Positions 1-10,172 of a stretch of 52,823 nucleotides of DNA are shown here, piece by piece. The position numbers were made by a program, and so were the translations under genes. Below the pieces are notes generated by a model. It saw nothing but the letters and a program-made list of their open reading frames with translations. It did no database searches and was not told the DNA's origin. The stretch is taken from contig NZ_LUKZ01000037.1 of NCBI RefSeq assembly GCF_001633105.1, forward strand, positions 1-52,823, written 5' to 3'. The stretch is from Acidovorax sp. GW101-3H11 (lineage in GTDB: Bacteria > Pseudomonadota > Gammaproteobacteria > Burkholderiales > Burkholderiaceae_C). Position 1 is the first letter of the stretch. Every line of letters begins with the position of its first letter.

Positions 1-128
1 AGGCAAATGGCCGCGAAGGCGGCAAGAAGGGCCTCGGGGCAACCCAAAAGCAAGGCCCACCAGCAGGCAAAAAGGGCGGTCTCTGCGCGATCTGAAAACT
101 GCGGCCTTGTAGCACTCACGAATTCGAG

Positions 129-386
129 TTGTTCAGGACATCCCTAGGGGCTGCGTATTTACATCATTTAGATAAAGTTCTTGCCGCCGCGATTTGCGAT
201 ATTGAAGTGGAGGCGACTGGTCAAGGCGTGAAATTGCTATGCGCGGAGATTCAAACGCTGCTCTCTACTTACCAAGAGACCCAAAACAAGTTTTATGGCG
301 GAGGAGCGCCACACTCTTCTCGGTCTGTATCAGAGGCCCTCTGTGAGCTTCGTGAAATGCGCAGGCAACTCGATCAATTCCGTTAG
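129..386 (+). CDS. Hypothetical small protein
   Basis: This is an 85-residue open frame with a TTG start, and I recognise no family. The product is mostly helical in character, with one Ala/Ile-rich stretch (about residues 15-27), a few cysteines and a charged C-terminus. Base composition is less GC-rich than the neighbouring genes, which fits an accessory or recently acquired gene. The frame is open for about 30 further bases upstream, so the start is uncertain, and I see no strong ribosome site before the TTG. It may be a real small gene or the tail of a degraded one. Confidence 0.35.
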   Translation: MFRTSLGAAYLHHLDKVLAAAICDIEVEATGQGVKLLCAEIQTLLSTYQETQNKFYGGGAPHSSRSVSEALCELREMRRQLDQFR

Positions 387-571
387 GAAGCATCGTCGGC
401 GGCTGTCAGCTCCCGCTCCAATCGACTTTTAACTGTCTGAATAGCTTCGGTATCTGTTGAGCGCCCATTGCTGCAGCATTTCAGCGGGCAATTCGGCATT
501 CCACAAACTGCCAAAATCTCGGTTCCATCCTGCTCCACCCGAGCATCCTCCGCCCCCCACAGGAGCTCCCC

Positions 572-1051
572 ATGCCCCCCAAAACCACCCTCTGCCTCTG
601 GTTCAACGGCACGGCACTGGAGGCGGCGACGTTCTACGCGGCCACCTTTCCCGACAGCGCCGTAGGGCGGGTGATGCATGCGCCCGGCGACTACCCCGCA
701 GGGCACCAGGGCGATGTGCTGACGGTGGAGTTCACGGTGCTGGGCATCCCGTGCCTGGGGCTGAACGGCGGCCCGGCCTTCACGCACAGCGAGGCGTTTT
801 CGTTCCAGATCGCGACGGACGATCAAGCCGAAACCGACCGGCTGTGGAACGCGATTGTGGGCAATGGCGGGCAGGAGAGCGCCTGCGGCTGGTGCAAGGA
901 CCGGTGGGGGCTGTCGTGGCAGATCACGCCACGGGTGTTGACGCAGGCCATCAATGACCCGGACCGCGCAGCGGCCAAGCGGGCCTTTGACGCGATGATG
1001 GGCATGCGCAAGATCGATGTGGCGGCGATTGAGGCGGCGTGGCGTGGGTGA
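572..1051 (+). CDS. VOC-family (PhnB / 3-demethylubiquinone methyltransferase-like) protein
   Basis: The 159-residue protein belongs to the glyoxalase/VOC fold group annotated as PhnB-like or '3-demethylubiquinone-9 3-methyltransferase'. It starts LCLWFNGTALEAATFYAATF, the usual first beta-alpha unit. The central pattern LGLNGGPAFTHSEAFSFQI and the later CGWCKDRWGLSWQI are typical of the family. These proteins are cytosolic, and most members have no proven reaction despite the name. The ATG follows AGGAG at a good distance. The stop codon lies in the first unit of a 9-bp tandem array, so the gene end and the repeat overlap. Family assignment is firm; the substrate is unknown. Confidence 0.85.
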   Translation: MPPKTTLCLWFNGTALEAATFYAATFPDSAVGRVMHAPGDYPAGHQGDVLTVEFTVLGIPCLGLNGGPAFTHSEAFSFQIATDDQAETDRLWNAIVGNGGQESACGWCKDRWGLSWQITPRVLTQAINDPDRAAAKRAFDAMMGMRKIDVAAIEAAWRG

Positions 1052-1105
1052 CCTGGGTGACCTGGGTGACCTGGGTGACCTGGGTGACCTGGGTGACCTG
1101 GGTGA
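1046..1105 (+). repeat. 9-bp tandem repeat at the end of the VOC gene
   Basis: Six perfect copies of GGGTGACCT start at 1046, 1055, 1064, 1073, 1082 and 1091, followed by a partial GGGTGA. The first unit contains the TGA stop of the VOC gene. Because the unit is 9 bp, every copy keeps a TGA in the same frame, so gain or loss of copies cannot extend the protein. Confidence 0.95.
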
Positions 1106-1146
1106 TGGCGGTGCCGCAAATTTTTCACTTTGTGCGGCGCATTTTT

Positions 1147-1214
1147 TGACTCAAAACCCTGCCTTGCGCCTGTCCAGTTTTCTTTTTTAGCTATCTATTC
1201 AATAGCATTTCACC
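1147..1214 (-). repeat. Comamonadaceae-type intergenic repeat, copy 1
   Basis: Read on the minus strand this has the AT-rich core with ATTGAATAGATAGCTA, then GCGCAAGGCAGGGTTTTGAG. It matches the layout of the copies near 10.1, 21.9, 31.3, 45.7 and 52.6 kb. It sits in the gap between the VOC gene and the converging LysR gene. Confidence 0.65.
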
Positions 1215-2133
1215 TGCTGCGCACTGCCACCGGCGCATGCAGCGCCATCAACCCCACCACCCAGTCAATGAACACCCGCACCTTGGCGCTCACATGCCGT
1301 TGGGGTGGGTAGGCCACGTACAGCGGCATGGGCGCCAGCGTCCAGTCCTGCAGCAGGGGCACCAGTTCGCCGGTGGCCACGTGGGGGCGGGCCATGTAGT
1401 CAGGCAGCCAGAGCACGCCCAGGCCCGCCAGGCCTGCGGCCAGGTAGGCGTTGCCATCGTCCACCGCGCAAACATCGTGGCCCTGGGCGCGCACATGTTC
1501 GGTGCCACGGCGCATCTCGAACGGCAGGGGCTGGCCGGTGCGTGCCCACAGAAAACCCACGGTGCGGTGGTGCGGGCCTTCCAGCGCCTGCGGGTGCTCG
1601 GGCGTGCCCGCGCGCTGCAGGTAGCTGGGGGCTGCGTACACGCGCAGTTGCAGGTCGCCCACATGGCGTGCGACCAGCGCGGGGTTGGTGATGGCGCCGC
1701 CGCGCACCACGCAGTCCACGTTGTCGCCCACCATGTCCACGGGGCGGTCGCTCACGCCCATGTGCAGGAGGATGTCGGGGTACTGCGCGTGGAACGCGGG
1801 CAGCGCCGGGATGAGAACCAGGCGCGCCAGGGGGCTGGGCACGTCCACCCGCAGGCGGCCCCGGGGCGCGGCGGCGGCGGTGGAAACGCTGGCATCGGCG
1901 TCGTCCAGGTCGGCCAGCAGGCGCACCACGCGCTCGTAGTACGCGGCGCCGTCGGGCGTGACCTGCACCCGCCGGGTGGTGCGGTGCAGGAGCTTCACGC
2001 GCAAGCGGGCTTCGAGCTGCTGCACCAGCTGCGTGACGGTGGTGCGGCTCAGGTGCAGGGTGAGGGCGGCCTTGGTGAAGCTGCCGGATTCCACCACGCG
2101 GGCGAAGGCCTGCAGGGCGTCAAAACGGTCCAT
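1210..2133 (-). CDS. LysR-family transcriptional regulator
   Basis: This is a 307-residue LysR-type regulator. The N-terminal winged helix-turn-helix covers about residues 1-60, beginning MDRFDALQAFARVVESGSF with a recognition-helix region around LSRTTVTQLVQQLE. The rest is the two-lobed effector-binding domain, with DCVVRGG in the position typical of the CrgA/DsdC-like group. I chose the ATG at 2133 because the longer frame adds 19 residues unlike any LysR start. It is divergently placed from the broken ridA at 2292, the usual geometry for a LysR regulator and its target. The inducer is unknown. Confidence 0.9.
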   Translation of the reverse strand: MDRFDALQAFARVVESGSFTKAALTLHLSRTTVTQLVQQLEARLRVKLLHRTTRRVQVTPDGAAYYERVVRLLADLDDADASVSTAAAAPRGRLRVDVPSPLARLVLIPALPAFHAQYPDILLHMGVSDRPVDMVGDNVDCVVRGGAITNPALVARHVGDLQLRVYAAPSYLQRAGTPEHPQALEGPHHRTVGFLWARTGQPLPFEMRRGTEHVRAQGHDVCAVDDGNAYLAAGLAGLGVLWLPDYMARPHVATGELVPLLQDWTLAPMPLYVAYPPQRHVSAKVRVFIDWVVGLMALHAPVAVRSR

Positions 2134-2291
2134 GGCGTAGAGGTAGTTGAGGCATGTTGAAGCAGCAACACGCCCGCCATTGTTTGGCAATCAGGAACAG
2201 TGGTGCGCAGATTAGCGTGTTTATCAGAACAACGCGCGCTTCTACAGTGCCTTCATCGCAATCATCTGCCCCGCAGAACGAAAGGAATCCC

Positions 2292-2700
2292 ATGCCCCAC
2301 CGTGATGTTGTCTTCCCCGCAGGCCGCCAGGCGCTGTACGAGCGCAACCGCTATTCGCCCGCAGTGCGCTCCAACGGTTTCTTGTTTGTCTCTGGCCAGG
2401 TCGGCAGCCGTGAGGACGGCTCGCCCGAGCCCGACCTGGCCGCCCAGGTGCGCCTGGCGTTCACCAACCTCAATGCCGTACTGCAGGCTGCGGGCTGCGG
2501 GCTGCACGTTTGACGATGTGGTGGATGTGACGATGTTTGTGGTCAACCCCGAGGCGAACTTCGCAACCGTCTGGGGCGTCGTGCCCGAATTCTGGGGCGA
2601 GGCGCCCTACCCCACGCTGACGGGCATCGGGGTGACCTGGCTGTATGGGTTTCAGTTCGAGATCAAGGTGATTGCGCAGCTGCCGGACAGCCGGGGCTGA
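2292..2700 (+). pseudogene. RidA/YjgF-family enamine deaminase, frameshifted
   Basis: The first frame encodes a normal RidA N-terminus (RYSPAVRSNGFLFVSGQVGS) but runs into a TGA at 2511. The family resumes in another frame with TFDDVVDVTMFVVNPE and ends VIAQLPDSRG at 2700. The break is caused by one extra copy of a 7-bp unit (GCTGCGG, 2487-2500). Removing one copy restores the continuous reading LQAAGCTFDDVVDV. RidA proteins hydrolyse reactive enamine or imine intermediates released by PLP enzymes, acting as cytosolic trimers. As written the product lacks its C-terminal half and would be inactive. It could be a true mutation, a slippage-variable site or a sequencing error. Confidence 0.85.
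2487..2505 (+). repeat. 7-bp direct repeat that breaks ridA
   Basis: GCTGCGG occurs twice in tandem (2487-2493 and 2494-2500), followed by a partial GCTGC. An intact RidA frame needs one fewer unit. A 7-bp unit changes the frame with each copy gained or lost. Confidence 0.9.
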
Positions 2701-2761
2701 TCGGTTTGCCTTGAGAAATCTGAATGAGATTCATGGCTCCTGAAGCAGTGAGCAGGCCCTT

Positions 2762-3283
2762 CTACCGCGCCTGTAACTGCCCCTCAAACACACAGGCAGC
2801 GCCCCGATAGGCACCGCAACCCGTCTCGGACACCCAGGCCCGGCGCCCGTCGGCATCCACCCGCACCTGGACCTCGCAAGCGGCAGCGTCGGGTTCGGGC
2901 CGGTAGGGCTTGAGCACCAGGATGCCTCGTTGCCATTGCCCCAGGCTGTCCAGACCGCCGCTGCACTGCGGCGATCCAACCGTGAGCGCTGCCGCCACCG
3001 CGCCGCGTTCAGCATCCAAGACGATGAGTCGTAACTGCAACTGCCCCACCAAGGCCGGGCCTTCCCATTGCGCCGCGAGGCGGCTGGCTGGCAAGGTGGA
3101 ACTGGCAGCAAGAGCAGGGGCCGGAGCCTGGGCCCAGCAGACGGGCTGGGTCAGTGCCAGCGCGGCCCACAGCGCTTTTCGTGCCCCAGCACGCGCCACG
3201 CTGCGCGCCACGGCACCACAACGTACAAGGGAGCGAAGTCGGGCGGACAAGGTACAAGTCATTGCAGGAATCGGGCGTTTCAA
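2762..3283 (-). CDS. Hypothetical exported protein
   Basis: The 173-residue protein has a basic N-terminus and a hydrophobic stretch (KALWAALALTQPVCWAQA, about residues 36-53) that reads as a signal peptide ending AQA. The mature part has no family I recognise. It contains four cysteines, including GSPQCSGGLDSLGQWQRG and ETGCGAYRGAACVFEG, which could form periplasmic disulphides. The TTG start overlaps the TGA stop of the upstream transglycosylase-like gene (TTGA), suggesting translational coupling. An ATG seven codons later (3262) is the alternative start. The function is unknown and may relate to the cell envelope, given its neighbour. Confidence 0.6.
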   Translation of the reverse strand: MKRPIPAMTCTLSARLRSLVRCGAVARSVARAGARKALWAALALTQPVCWAQAPAPALAASSTLPASRLAAQWEGPALVGQLQLRLIVLDAERGAVAAALTVGSPQCSGGLDSLGQWQRGILVLKPYRPEPDAAACEVQVRVDADGRRAWVSETGCGAYRGAACVFEGQLQAR

Positions 3284-4347
3284 CGGAAGTTGGCGGGCAC
3301 TATGCGCTGCTCAATGTACTGCCACAGGTACGCCGTGTAAGCCTTGGCTGCGCTGCCTTCGTGGGCGTCGATCATCGTCTGGCGCTTGTCGGCATCAGCC
3401 ACGTGGTTTTTCAGCAGGCCTTCAGCGCGCGCATCGGTCAGCGTGCCTTTGAGGATTTGCGCCGCACCATTCGCGCCCTCGTGGTGGACCAGGTAGATGT
3501 ACTGCGCTTTCTTGTCTGCGGGCAGATCGGCAGACACCAAAGGGGTGCCGTCGTTGTTGGAGCGGGCGCTCAGCTGGGTGAAATAACCCTTGTCCAGCTC
3601 AGCCGCAGCCACGATGGAGGTGGTGGCGTCAAAGCGCAAGTCCAGCAGCGCAGCCCGGTCCACCACCTGGTTGGCATCGTTCACCAGCCCCAGGGACTTG
3701 GCCTGTTCGTTGACGTAGCTGCCCGGCTTGGTGGCCGATTCGATCCAGGTACTTTCCAGAAACTGCGTCAAGCCCCCAGCCTTGCTGGTGGTGTTGTAGC
3801 TCTGCGGGTCCCAGGTGGCAGAGAGTTCTCTGCGCAAGGCCTTCCACTCGGCGGCCCCCGCCTTGTCCAGCTTGGCTTTGGGGTCCAGCTGCGGATGCAG
3901 CTCGCCAAAAAAGCGCTGGTTGGCGGCGTCGTCCAGGCGCTTGCCGCGCAGCGGGCCCGCTTCTGCAGATATCACGGCCGCAATCGTGGCGCGTGGGTAG
4001 CCCGTGCGATCCGCAGCCAGGGTAATGGCGTCGCGGTAAACCTCGTTCACGCCCAGCCGCAATGGATCGGTCCGGTCGCGCTCGGCATGCCGCAACGCGG
4101 TCAGGGCATTGGGCGCTGGCACGGTGCCAGCCCCCCAGAACGGCGTGGAGTTGGCGCTTTGCGTGGTGTTGCTGCTGGCGGTGGGGTTGAGGGTATCGGC
4201 CTGCGCCAGCATCAAACCGGATTGCGCAGCCGCCGAGGTGTTTCCGTTGGCAAAGCCCGTCTCCTGAGACAAACTGGGGTCCGCAGGCGCTGCAGCCGTG
4301 CCACTGCCGGAAAGTGCCCAAGTACTGGTGCTGGTATTGATTTGCAT
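3280..4347 (-). CDS. Lytic-transglycosylase-like (lysozyme-fold) protein
   Basis: The protein has about 355 residues from the ATG at 4347; an ATG at 4374 would add nine. The first roughly 80 residues are Ser/Thr/Ala-rich and look disordered. The folded part starts near GVNEVYRDAITLAADRTGYP. ATIAAVISAEAGP gives a Glu in the position of the catalytic Glu of SLT-type lytic transglycosylases, and KAGGLTQFLESTWIE matches the downstream 'G-x-x-Q-F/I' motif of that fold. Such enzymes cleave the MurNAc-GlcNAc bond of peptidoglycan. No classical signal peptide is visible, which recalls phage or secretion-system-linked muramidases. It is coupled to the exported protein at 2762. The fold is likely; activity is inferred. 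Confidence 0.6.
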   Translation of the reverse strand: MQINTSTSTWALSGSGTAAAPADPSLSQETGFANGNTSAAAQSGLMLAQADTLNPTASSNTTQSANSTPFWGAGTVPAPNALTALRHAERDRTDPLRLGVNEVYRDAITLAADRTGYPRATIAAVISAEAGPLRGKRLDDAANQRFFGELHPQLDPKAKLDKAGAAEWKALRRELSATWDPQSYNTTSKAGGLTQFLESTWIESATKPGSYVNEQAKSLGLVNDANQVVDRAALLDLRFDATTSIVAAAELDKGYFTQLSARSNNDGTPLVSADLPADKKAQYIYLVHHEGANGAAQILKGTLTDARAEGLLKNHVADADKRQTMIDAHEGSAAKAYTAYLWQYIEQRIVPANFR

Positions 4348-4490
4348 GGTGAAGAGCTGTCGGTATTGATCCATCCCTGGGCACGATGGGCACTGGGCCT
4401 CGTGCCATCCCTTGGGGCATCTGCCACTGGATGCAGCCGTGAGGGATGAACGTGATTGAACCGGTTTTACCTTCGTACAGCTATACAGGC

Positions 4491-4508
4491 GATTCCTAGC
4501 TAGGAATC
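4491..4508. repeat. Perfect 18-bp palindrome
   Basis: GATTCCTAGCTAGGAATC equals its own reverse complement. A near copy of the centre (CCCTAGCTGGG) follows at about 4509-4519. It lies about 145 bases upstream of the transglycosylase-like start, so it may be an operator or the core of a repeat element. Confidence 0.9.
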
Positions 4509-4678
4509 TCCCTAGCTGGGAAGAACACCTACCCACAGAGAGAAGAACCGCCCGGCCACACCCAGGGCTCGGGGCGAGGCTCTGCGTTCGATCTACCGGA
4601 AAGTCTGGCCAGGCGCCTGATCGGGCAGCCCGAGCTTTCGCTCTGCCCGTCGAGGAGCTGCTCAGTGGAAACACCCAG

Positions 4679-4703
4679 GCTTCGACAGGCCGAGCCCCAA
4701 CGG
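4679..4703 (-). repeat. Variant of a widely dispersed 25-bp intergenic repeat
   Basis: On the minus strand this reads CCGTTGGGGCTCGGCCTGTC followed by GAAGC. It differs at a few bases from a short element that I know to be scattered between genes in many proteobacteria. Assignment is by recall of that consensus. Confidence 0.5.
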
Positions 4704-4743
4704 GCGGGGGGAAACGGACGGGACAAAGGACGAGGAAAACGGG

Positions 4744-4760
4744 TGTGACCTGTGGTCACA
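4744..4760. repeat. Perfect inverted repeat TGTGACC-N3-GGTCACA
   Basis: Seven-base arms with a three-base centre. It resembles an operator, but the spacing between TGTGA and TCACA is seven, not the six of a CRP site. It lies about 100 bases from the metH stop codon. Confidence 0.75.
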
Positions 4761-4859
4761 AGGTCCTCAAAATCAAACCGAACTAGCCTCCAGCGCTTTG
4801 TCCACAATCGCAAGCTGCCACACAGTGAATTGCAAAAGCATCCAACGGCAGCAACGGCA

Positions 4860-7601
<2,742 letters not shown>

Positions 7602-7605
7602 AGGA

Positions 7606-7730
7606 CTCACCTGTGCAGGGGCAGCAGAAAAACAGGTGAGCGTCGTTGCGGTGGGGCTTGAATAGCTTTTGGGTGCCCAAGCCTGACGGCCCCGTCGTGG
7701 TGAGAGGCCGCTGCAACGCTCCTTGGGCAG
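7606..7730 (-). promoter_or_regulatory. S-adenosylhomocysteine (SAH) riboswitch with expression platform, upstream of metH
   Basis: On the minus strand the conserved SAH-aptamer blocks occur in order. CCCAAGGAGCGTTGC comes first (about 7728-7713), then CAGGCTTGGG (about 7686-7675), then CAACGACGCTCACC. GAGCG...CGCTC closes the main stem, and CCCAAG/CTTGGG forms the pseudoknot helix. The 3' strand of that stem continues as CTCACCTG (7640-7633), an exact complement of CAGGTGAG (7613-7606), which contains the metH ribosome site. SAH binding would keep CTC in the aptamer stem and free the ribosome site, giving an ON switch. This matches known SAH riboswitches in front of methyl-cycle genes. Confidence 0.9.
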
Positions 7731-7771
7731 GTGCGGATTTTACCGGGTGATACGAGCAGGCGTTCGCCGCA

Positions 7772-8527
7772 TCAGCGCACGGGCAGGAACTGCAAGAAGG
7801 TGCCGCCCACAATGCCCTGCACATAGCTGATGGCCGCGCGGCGGTACTTTTCGGTGGTAAAGGCGGCCAGCAGGTCCAGCCGCGCAATGATCTTGCCGAA
7901 CTCGCGCTCGAAGCTCAGGTTGCGGCCCTGGGCGCCGATCTCGTCGGCCAGCAGCAGCGGCTGGCCCTGGGCATTGCGGCGCTGGGCGAGCAGCCAGGCG
8001 GCGGTTTCGACATTGCGCGCGGCGTTGTAGAGGTGCTGGGCATCCACGCCGTCGAGCAGGAAGAACTCCGTCTTGCCGCCATGGGCGGTGATGACCATGT
8101 CGGCCGTGGCATGGATGAAGGCCGCCACGCGGTCGCCCGCGAACTCGGGCGCCAGGGCCAGTGCCATGGCGGCGATGTCGCGGCGGCCCTGCAGTGGGGC
8201 CCAGGGCTGGCGCTGCAACACGGCGGTGCGCAGCTGCTCCAGCGCCTGTTCGCGGCTGGTGGCGGTGCCCTTGCGCCATTCGGCGGGGTTGCGGCGGTAG
8301 AGCTTGTCGGCCAGGCGCAGCAGGCCGTCCAGGTTCTCCTGCATGGCCAGGGTGGCCATGCGGTTGGCGTCGGCCTGGGCCAGCTCGGCGGCATGGGTGG
8401 GCGCACCCTTCACCTCGCCACGCGGCGTGGGGGCGTTGCTGGCACAGCCTGCCAGCACGCAGCAGGCCACCACGCCAGCCCACCAACCCGGCAACCCCCG
8501 CAGCAGCAATAAAAACGGCCCACGCAT
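7772..8527 (-). CDS. Hypothetical lipoprotein
   Basis: The 251-residue product has a clear lipoprotein signal: basic start, hydrophobic stretch, and lipobox LAGC followed by ASN (about residues 24-30), so it is predicted to be lipid-anchored in the envelope. The mature part is mostly helical (LDGLLRLADKLYRRNPAEWR, then a region ending VGGTFLQFLPVR). I do not recognise a catalytic motif or a named domain. The ATG at 8527 was chosen because it starts directly before the signal peptide; the longer frame adds 51 residues of low quality. It follows metH's leader in the same orientation but across the riboswitch, so it is probably a separate unit. Confidence 0.75.
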   Translation of the reverse strand: MRGPFLLLLRGLPGWWAGVVACCVLAGCASNAPTPRGEVKGAPTHAAELAQADANRMATLAMQENLDGLLRLADKLYRRNPAEWRKGTATSREQALEQLRTAVLQRQPWAPLQGRRDIAAMALALAPEFAGDRVAAFIHATADMVITAHGGKTEFFLLDGVDAQHLYNAARNVETAAWLLAQRRNAQGQPLLLADEIGAQGRNLSFEREFGKIIARLDLLAAFTTEKYRRAAISYVQGIVGGTFLQFLPVR

Positions 8528-8615
8528 GGGGCCGATTATGGGTGGCGGCAGAGCGCCCCTGGCCGCTGCCGAACGGCGGTTGACATTGTTTGAAGAAGCG
8601 CGCTCTGGGCTGTTG

Positions 8616-9071
8616 TTACGACGCCGCCATGGCCGATGCGGGCAGGCCGAACAGGTGGTCAAACACCCAGTTGAAGACAAAGGTGTAGCAGAGGAAGAAC
8701 ACGATCAGCCCCAGGTCCATCACAAACGCGTGCCACAGGCTCACGCCAAACCACCAGGCAAACAGCGGCACCAGCGTGAAGACCAGCCCCCCCTCGAACC
8801 CGATGGCGTGCGCCACGCGCCGCGCCACGCTGCGCCCGCGCACCGGCTGGCGCGCCTCCCAGCGCTCGAACGCCCAGTTGAAGACGATGTTCCAGACGAT
8901 GGCGATCACCGAGGCCGCCACCGCCACCACGCTCGAATGCCCCGCGCCCTGGCCCGTGAGCAGCGCCAGGCCCACCGTGGCGGCGCCAATGGCGATCAGC
9001 TCGTACAGGGTCACGTAGATCACGCGGCGCTTGACGCCTTGCAGGCCAAAAAGAGTGGGTGTCTTGTCCAT
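8616..9071 (-). CDS. PACE-family multidrug efflux transporter (AceI-like)
   Basis: About 151 residues form two tandem 'bacterial transmembrane pair' units, giving four membrane helices. The first begins RRVIYVTLYELIAIGAA and ends NWAFERWEA; the second begins RRVAHAIGFEGGLVFTLVPL and ends NWVFDHLFG. PACE pumps export biocides such as chlorhexidine or, physiologically, short diamines, using the proton gradient. The Glu in YELIAIG corresponds to the essential membrane Glu of AceI. The start at 9071 was chosen because the frame upstream adds 11 unlikely residues. The gene diverges from a LysR regulator 75 bases away, the same arrangement as AceI/AceR, so regulation by that protein is likely. Confidence 0.88.
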   Translation of the reverse strand: MDKTPTLFGLQGVKRRVIYVTLYELIAIGAATVGLALLTGQGAGHSSVVAVAASVIAIVWNIVFNWAFERWEARQPVRGRSVARRVAHAIGFEGGLVFTLVPLFAWWFGVSLWHAFVMDLGLIVFFLCYTFVFNWVFDHLFGLPASAMAAS

Positions 9072-9095
9072 GGCCGGTACTTTATATTCGCCGCA

Positions 9096-9139
9096 CTGAC
9101 ACATAAAGTCAGCTTGTTTCAGTTTTATTGATAGATCAA
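9096..9139. promoter_or_regulatory. Candidate operators between the PACE pump and its LysR regulator
   Basis: Two symmetrical sites lie in the 74-bp divergent gap: CTGAC-N7-GTCAG (9096-9112) and TTGAT-AG-ATCAA (9128-9139). The second looks like an FNR half-site pair but has spacing 2 instead of 4. Either could be the LysR binding site. Confidence 0.45.
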
Positions 9140-9145
9140 ACCGCC

Positions 9146-10087
9146 ATGGCCTTCAACTCCGACAGCGTGCAGGTGTTTCTGACCGTGCTCGACCAGGGCT
9201 CGTTTTCGGCCGCCGCGCGGGCGCTGTCGCGCGTGCCCTCGGCCGTGAGCATGACGATGGCGCACCTGGAGGCCGAGCTGGATGTGCAACTCTTCGACCG
9301 CAGCGGCCGCGAGCCCCGGCCCACGGCGGCGGCGCGCGCGCTGGAGCCCCAGGCGCGGCTGCTGGCCCAGCAGCTGCAGCAGCTCAACGCCCAGGCACTG
9401 GCGCTGACCCAGGGGCTGGAGGAGCGCCTGACCCTGGCCATTGCCCCCGAGCTGCTGGCCGCACGCTGGCGGGGCCCGCTGGCGGCGCTGGCGCACGAAT
9501 ACCCGCTGCTGCAGGTCGAGGTGCTGGCTGCGCCGCAGGTGGACGCGCTGGCGCTGCTGCACAGCGGCCGGGCGCAGCTGGCGCTGGTGTTCGAGCGGCC
9601 CAGCATCGACGGGCGCGAGGGGTTTCAGGAAGTGGGCACCGAAACCCTGGTGGCCGTGATCGCGCCGGATCACCCCGTGCTGGCCGGGGCCCGCGCCGCC
9701 GCCCAGGCGCGCGGCGAGCCGCCCGAGGGCGCGATGCTGCGCGAGGAGCACCTGACCACCACGCGCCAGATCGTGGTGGCCAGCCGCGACCTGGGCCAGA
9801 CCGACCCGCGTTTTGTGTTTGCCCGCCACCACTGGCGCACCGACAACCACCTGGCGGCGCTGGGCCTGATCGAGGCCGGGCTGGGCTGGGGCTGGCAGCC
9901 GCGCGCGCTGGTGCAGCCGCGCATTGCGGCGGGCACGCTGGTGGAGATGCCGTTTGAAAACCTCAGCAACGGCACGGCGCTGTGGGTGGATGTGGTGTGG
10001 TCCAAAGAGCGGCCGCTGGGCCTGGGCGCGGCGCGGTTTGTGGCGCTGATGCGCGACAGCGCCACGCCGCAGGGCGCGGCCCGGTAA
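9146..10087 (+). CDS. LysR-family regulator of the adjacent PACE pump
   Basis: The 313-residue LysR-type protein has an N-terminal helix-turn-helix (FLTVLDQGSFSAAARAL, then PSAVSMTMAHLEAELDVQLF). The C-terminal effector domain contains AQLALVFERPS and IEAGLGWGWQPRALVQPRI. The ATG at 9146 gives the normal LysR start (MAFNSDSVQVFLTVLDQG); an upstream TTG at 9128 overlaps the palindrome and is less likely. It is divergent from the PACE efflux gene, as AceR is from AceI, so it probably activates the pump in response to a substrate. The inducer is not visible from sequence. Confidence 0.88.
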   Translation: MAFNSDSVQVFLTVLDQGSFSAAARALSRVPSAVSMTMAHLEAELDVQLFDRSGREPRPTAAARALEPQARLLAQQLQQLNAQALALTQGLEERLTLAIAPELLAARWRGPLAALAHEYPLLQVEVLAAPQVDALALLHSGRAQLALVFERPSIDGREGFQEVGTETLVAVIAPDHPVLAGARAAAQARGEPPEGAMLREEHLTTTRQIVVASRDLGQTDPRFVFARHHWRTDNHLAALGLIEAGLGWGWQPRALVQPRIAAGTLVEMPFENLSNGTALWVDVVWSKERPLGLGAARFVALMRDSATPQGAAR

Positions 10088-10108
10088 CGCACCCAGGGCC
10101 ATAAACAG

Positions 10109-10172
10109 GGGTCAAAAACGGCCTCTGCGCGCGTCCATATTGCCTCATTAGCTCTTATTTATATAGCAAACT
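10109..10172 (-). repeat. Comamonadaceae-type intergenic repeat, copy 2
   Basis: On the minus strand: TTTGCTATATAAATAAGAGC, then GAGGCAATATGGACGCGCGC and AGAGGCCGTTTTTGACCCC. It reaches the stop codon of the converging MBL-fold gene. The GAGGCCGTTTT block is shared with copy 3. Confidence 0.75.

Larger units (their letters stand above)
4348..4859. other. Gene-free, palindrome-rich gap between the transglycosylase-like gene and metH
   Basis: No convincing gene lies here. I see four symmetrical elements: the perfect 18-bp palindrome GATTCCTAGCTAGGAATC (4491-4508); arms CGGGCAG/CTGCCCG (4622-4649); a variant of the widely dispersed repeat CCGTTCGGGCTGAGCCTGTC, read on the minus strand at 4679-4703; and TGTGACC-TGT-GGTCACA (4744-4760). 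The gap includes the upstream region of the transglycosylase-like gene and the 3' side of metH. No clear Rho-independent terminator with a T-run was found. Confidence 0.6.

Noticed and set aside
1046..1105. CRISPR array
   Set aside because: Units are 9 bp with no spacers; a simple tandem repeat.
4744..4760. CRP site TGTGA...TCACA
   Set aside because: The spacer is seven bases rather than six, and no catabolic gene starts nearby; kept only as an inverted repeat.
9128..9139. FNR/ANR box TTGAT...ATCAA
   Set aside because: The spacer is two bases instead of four, so it should not bind FNR.
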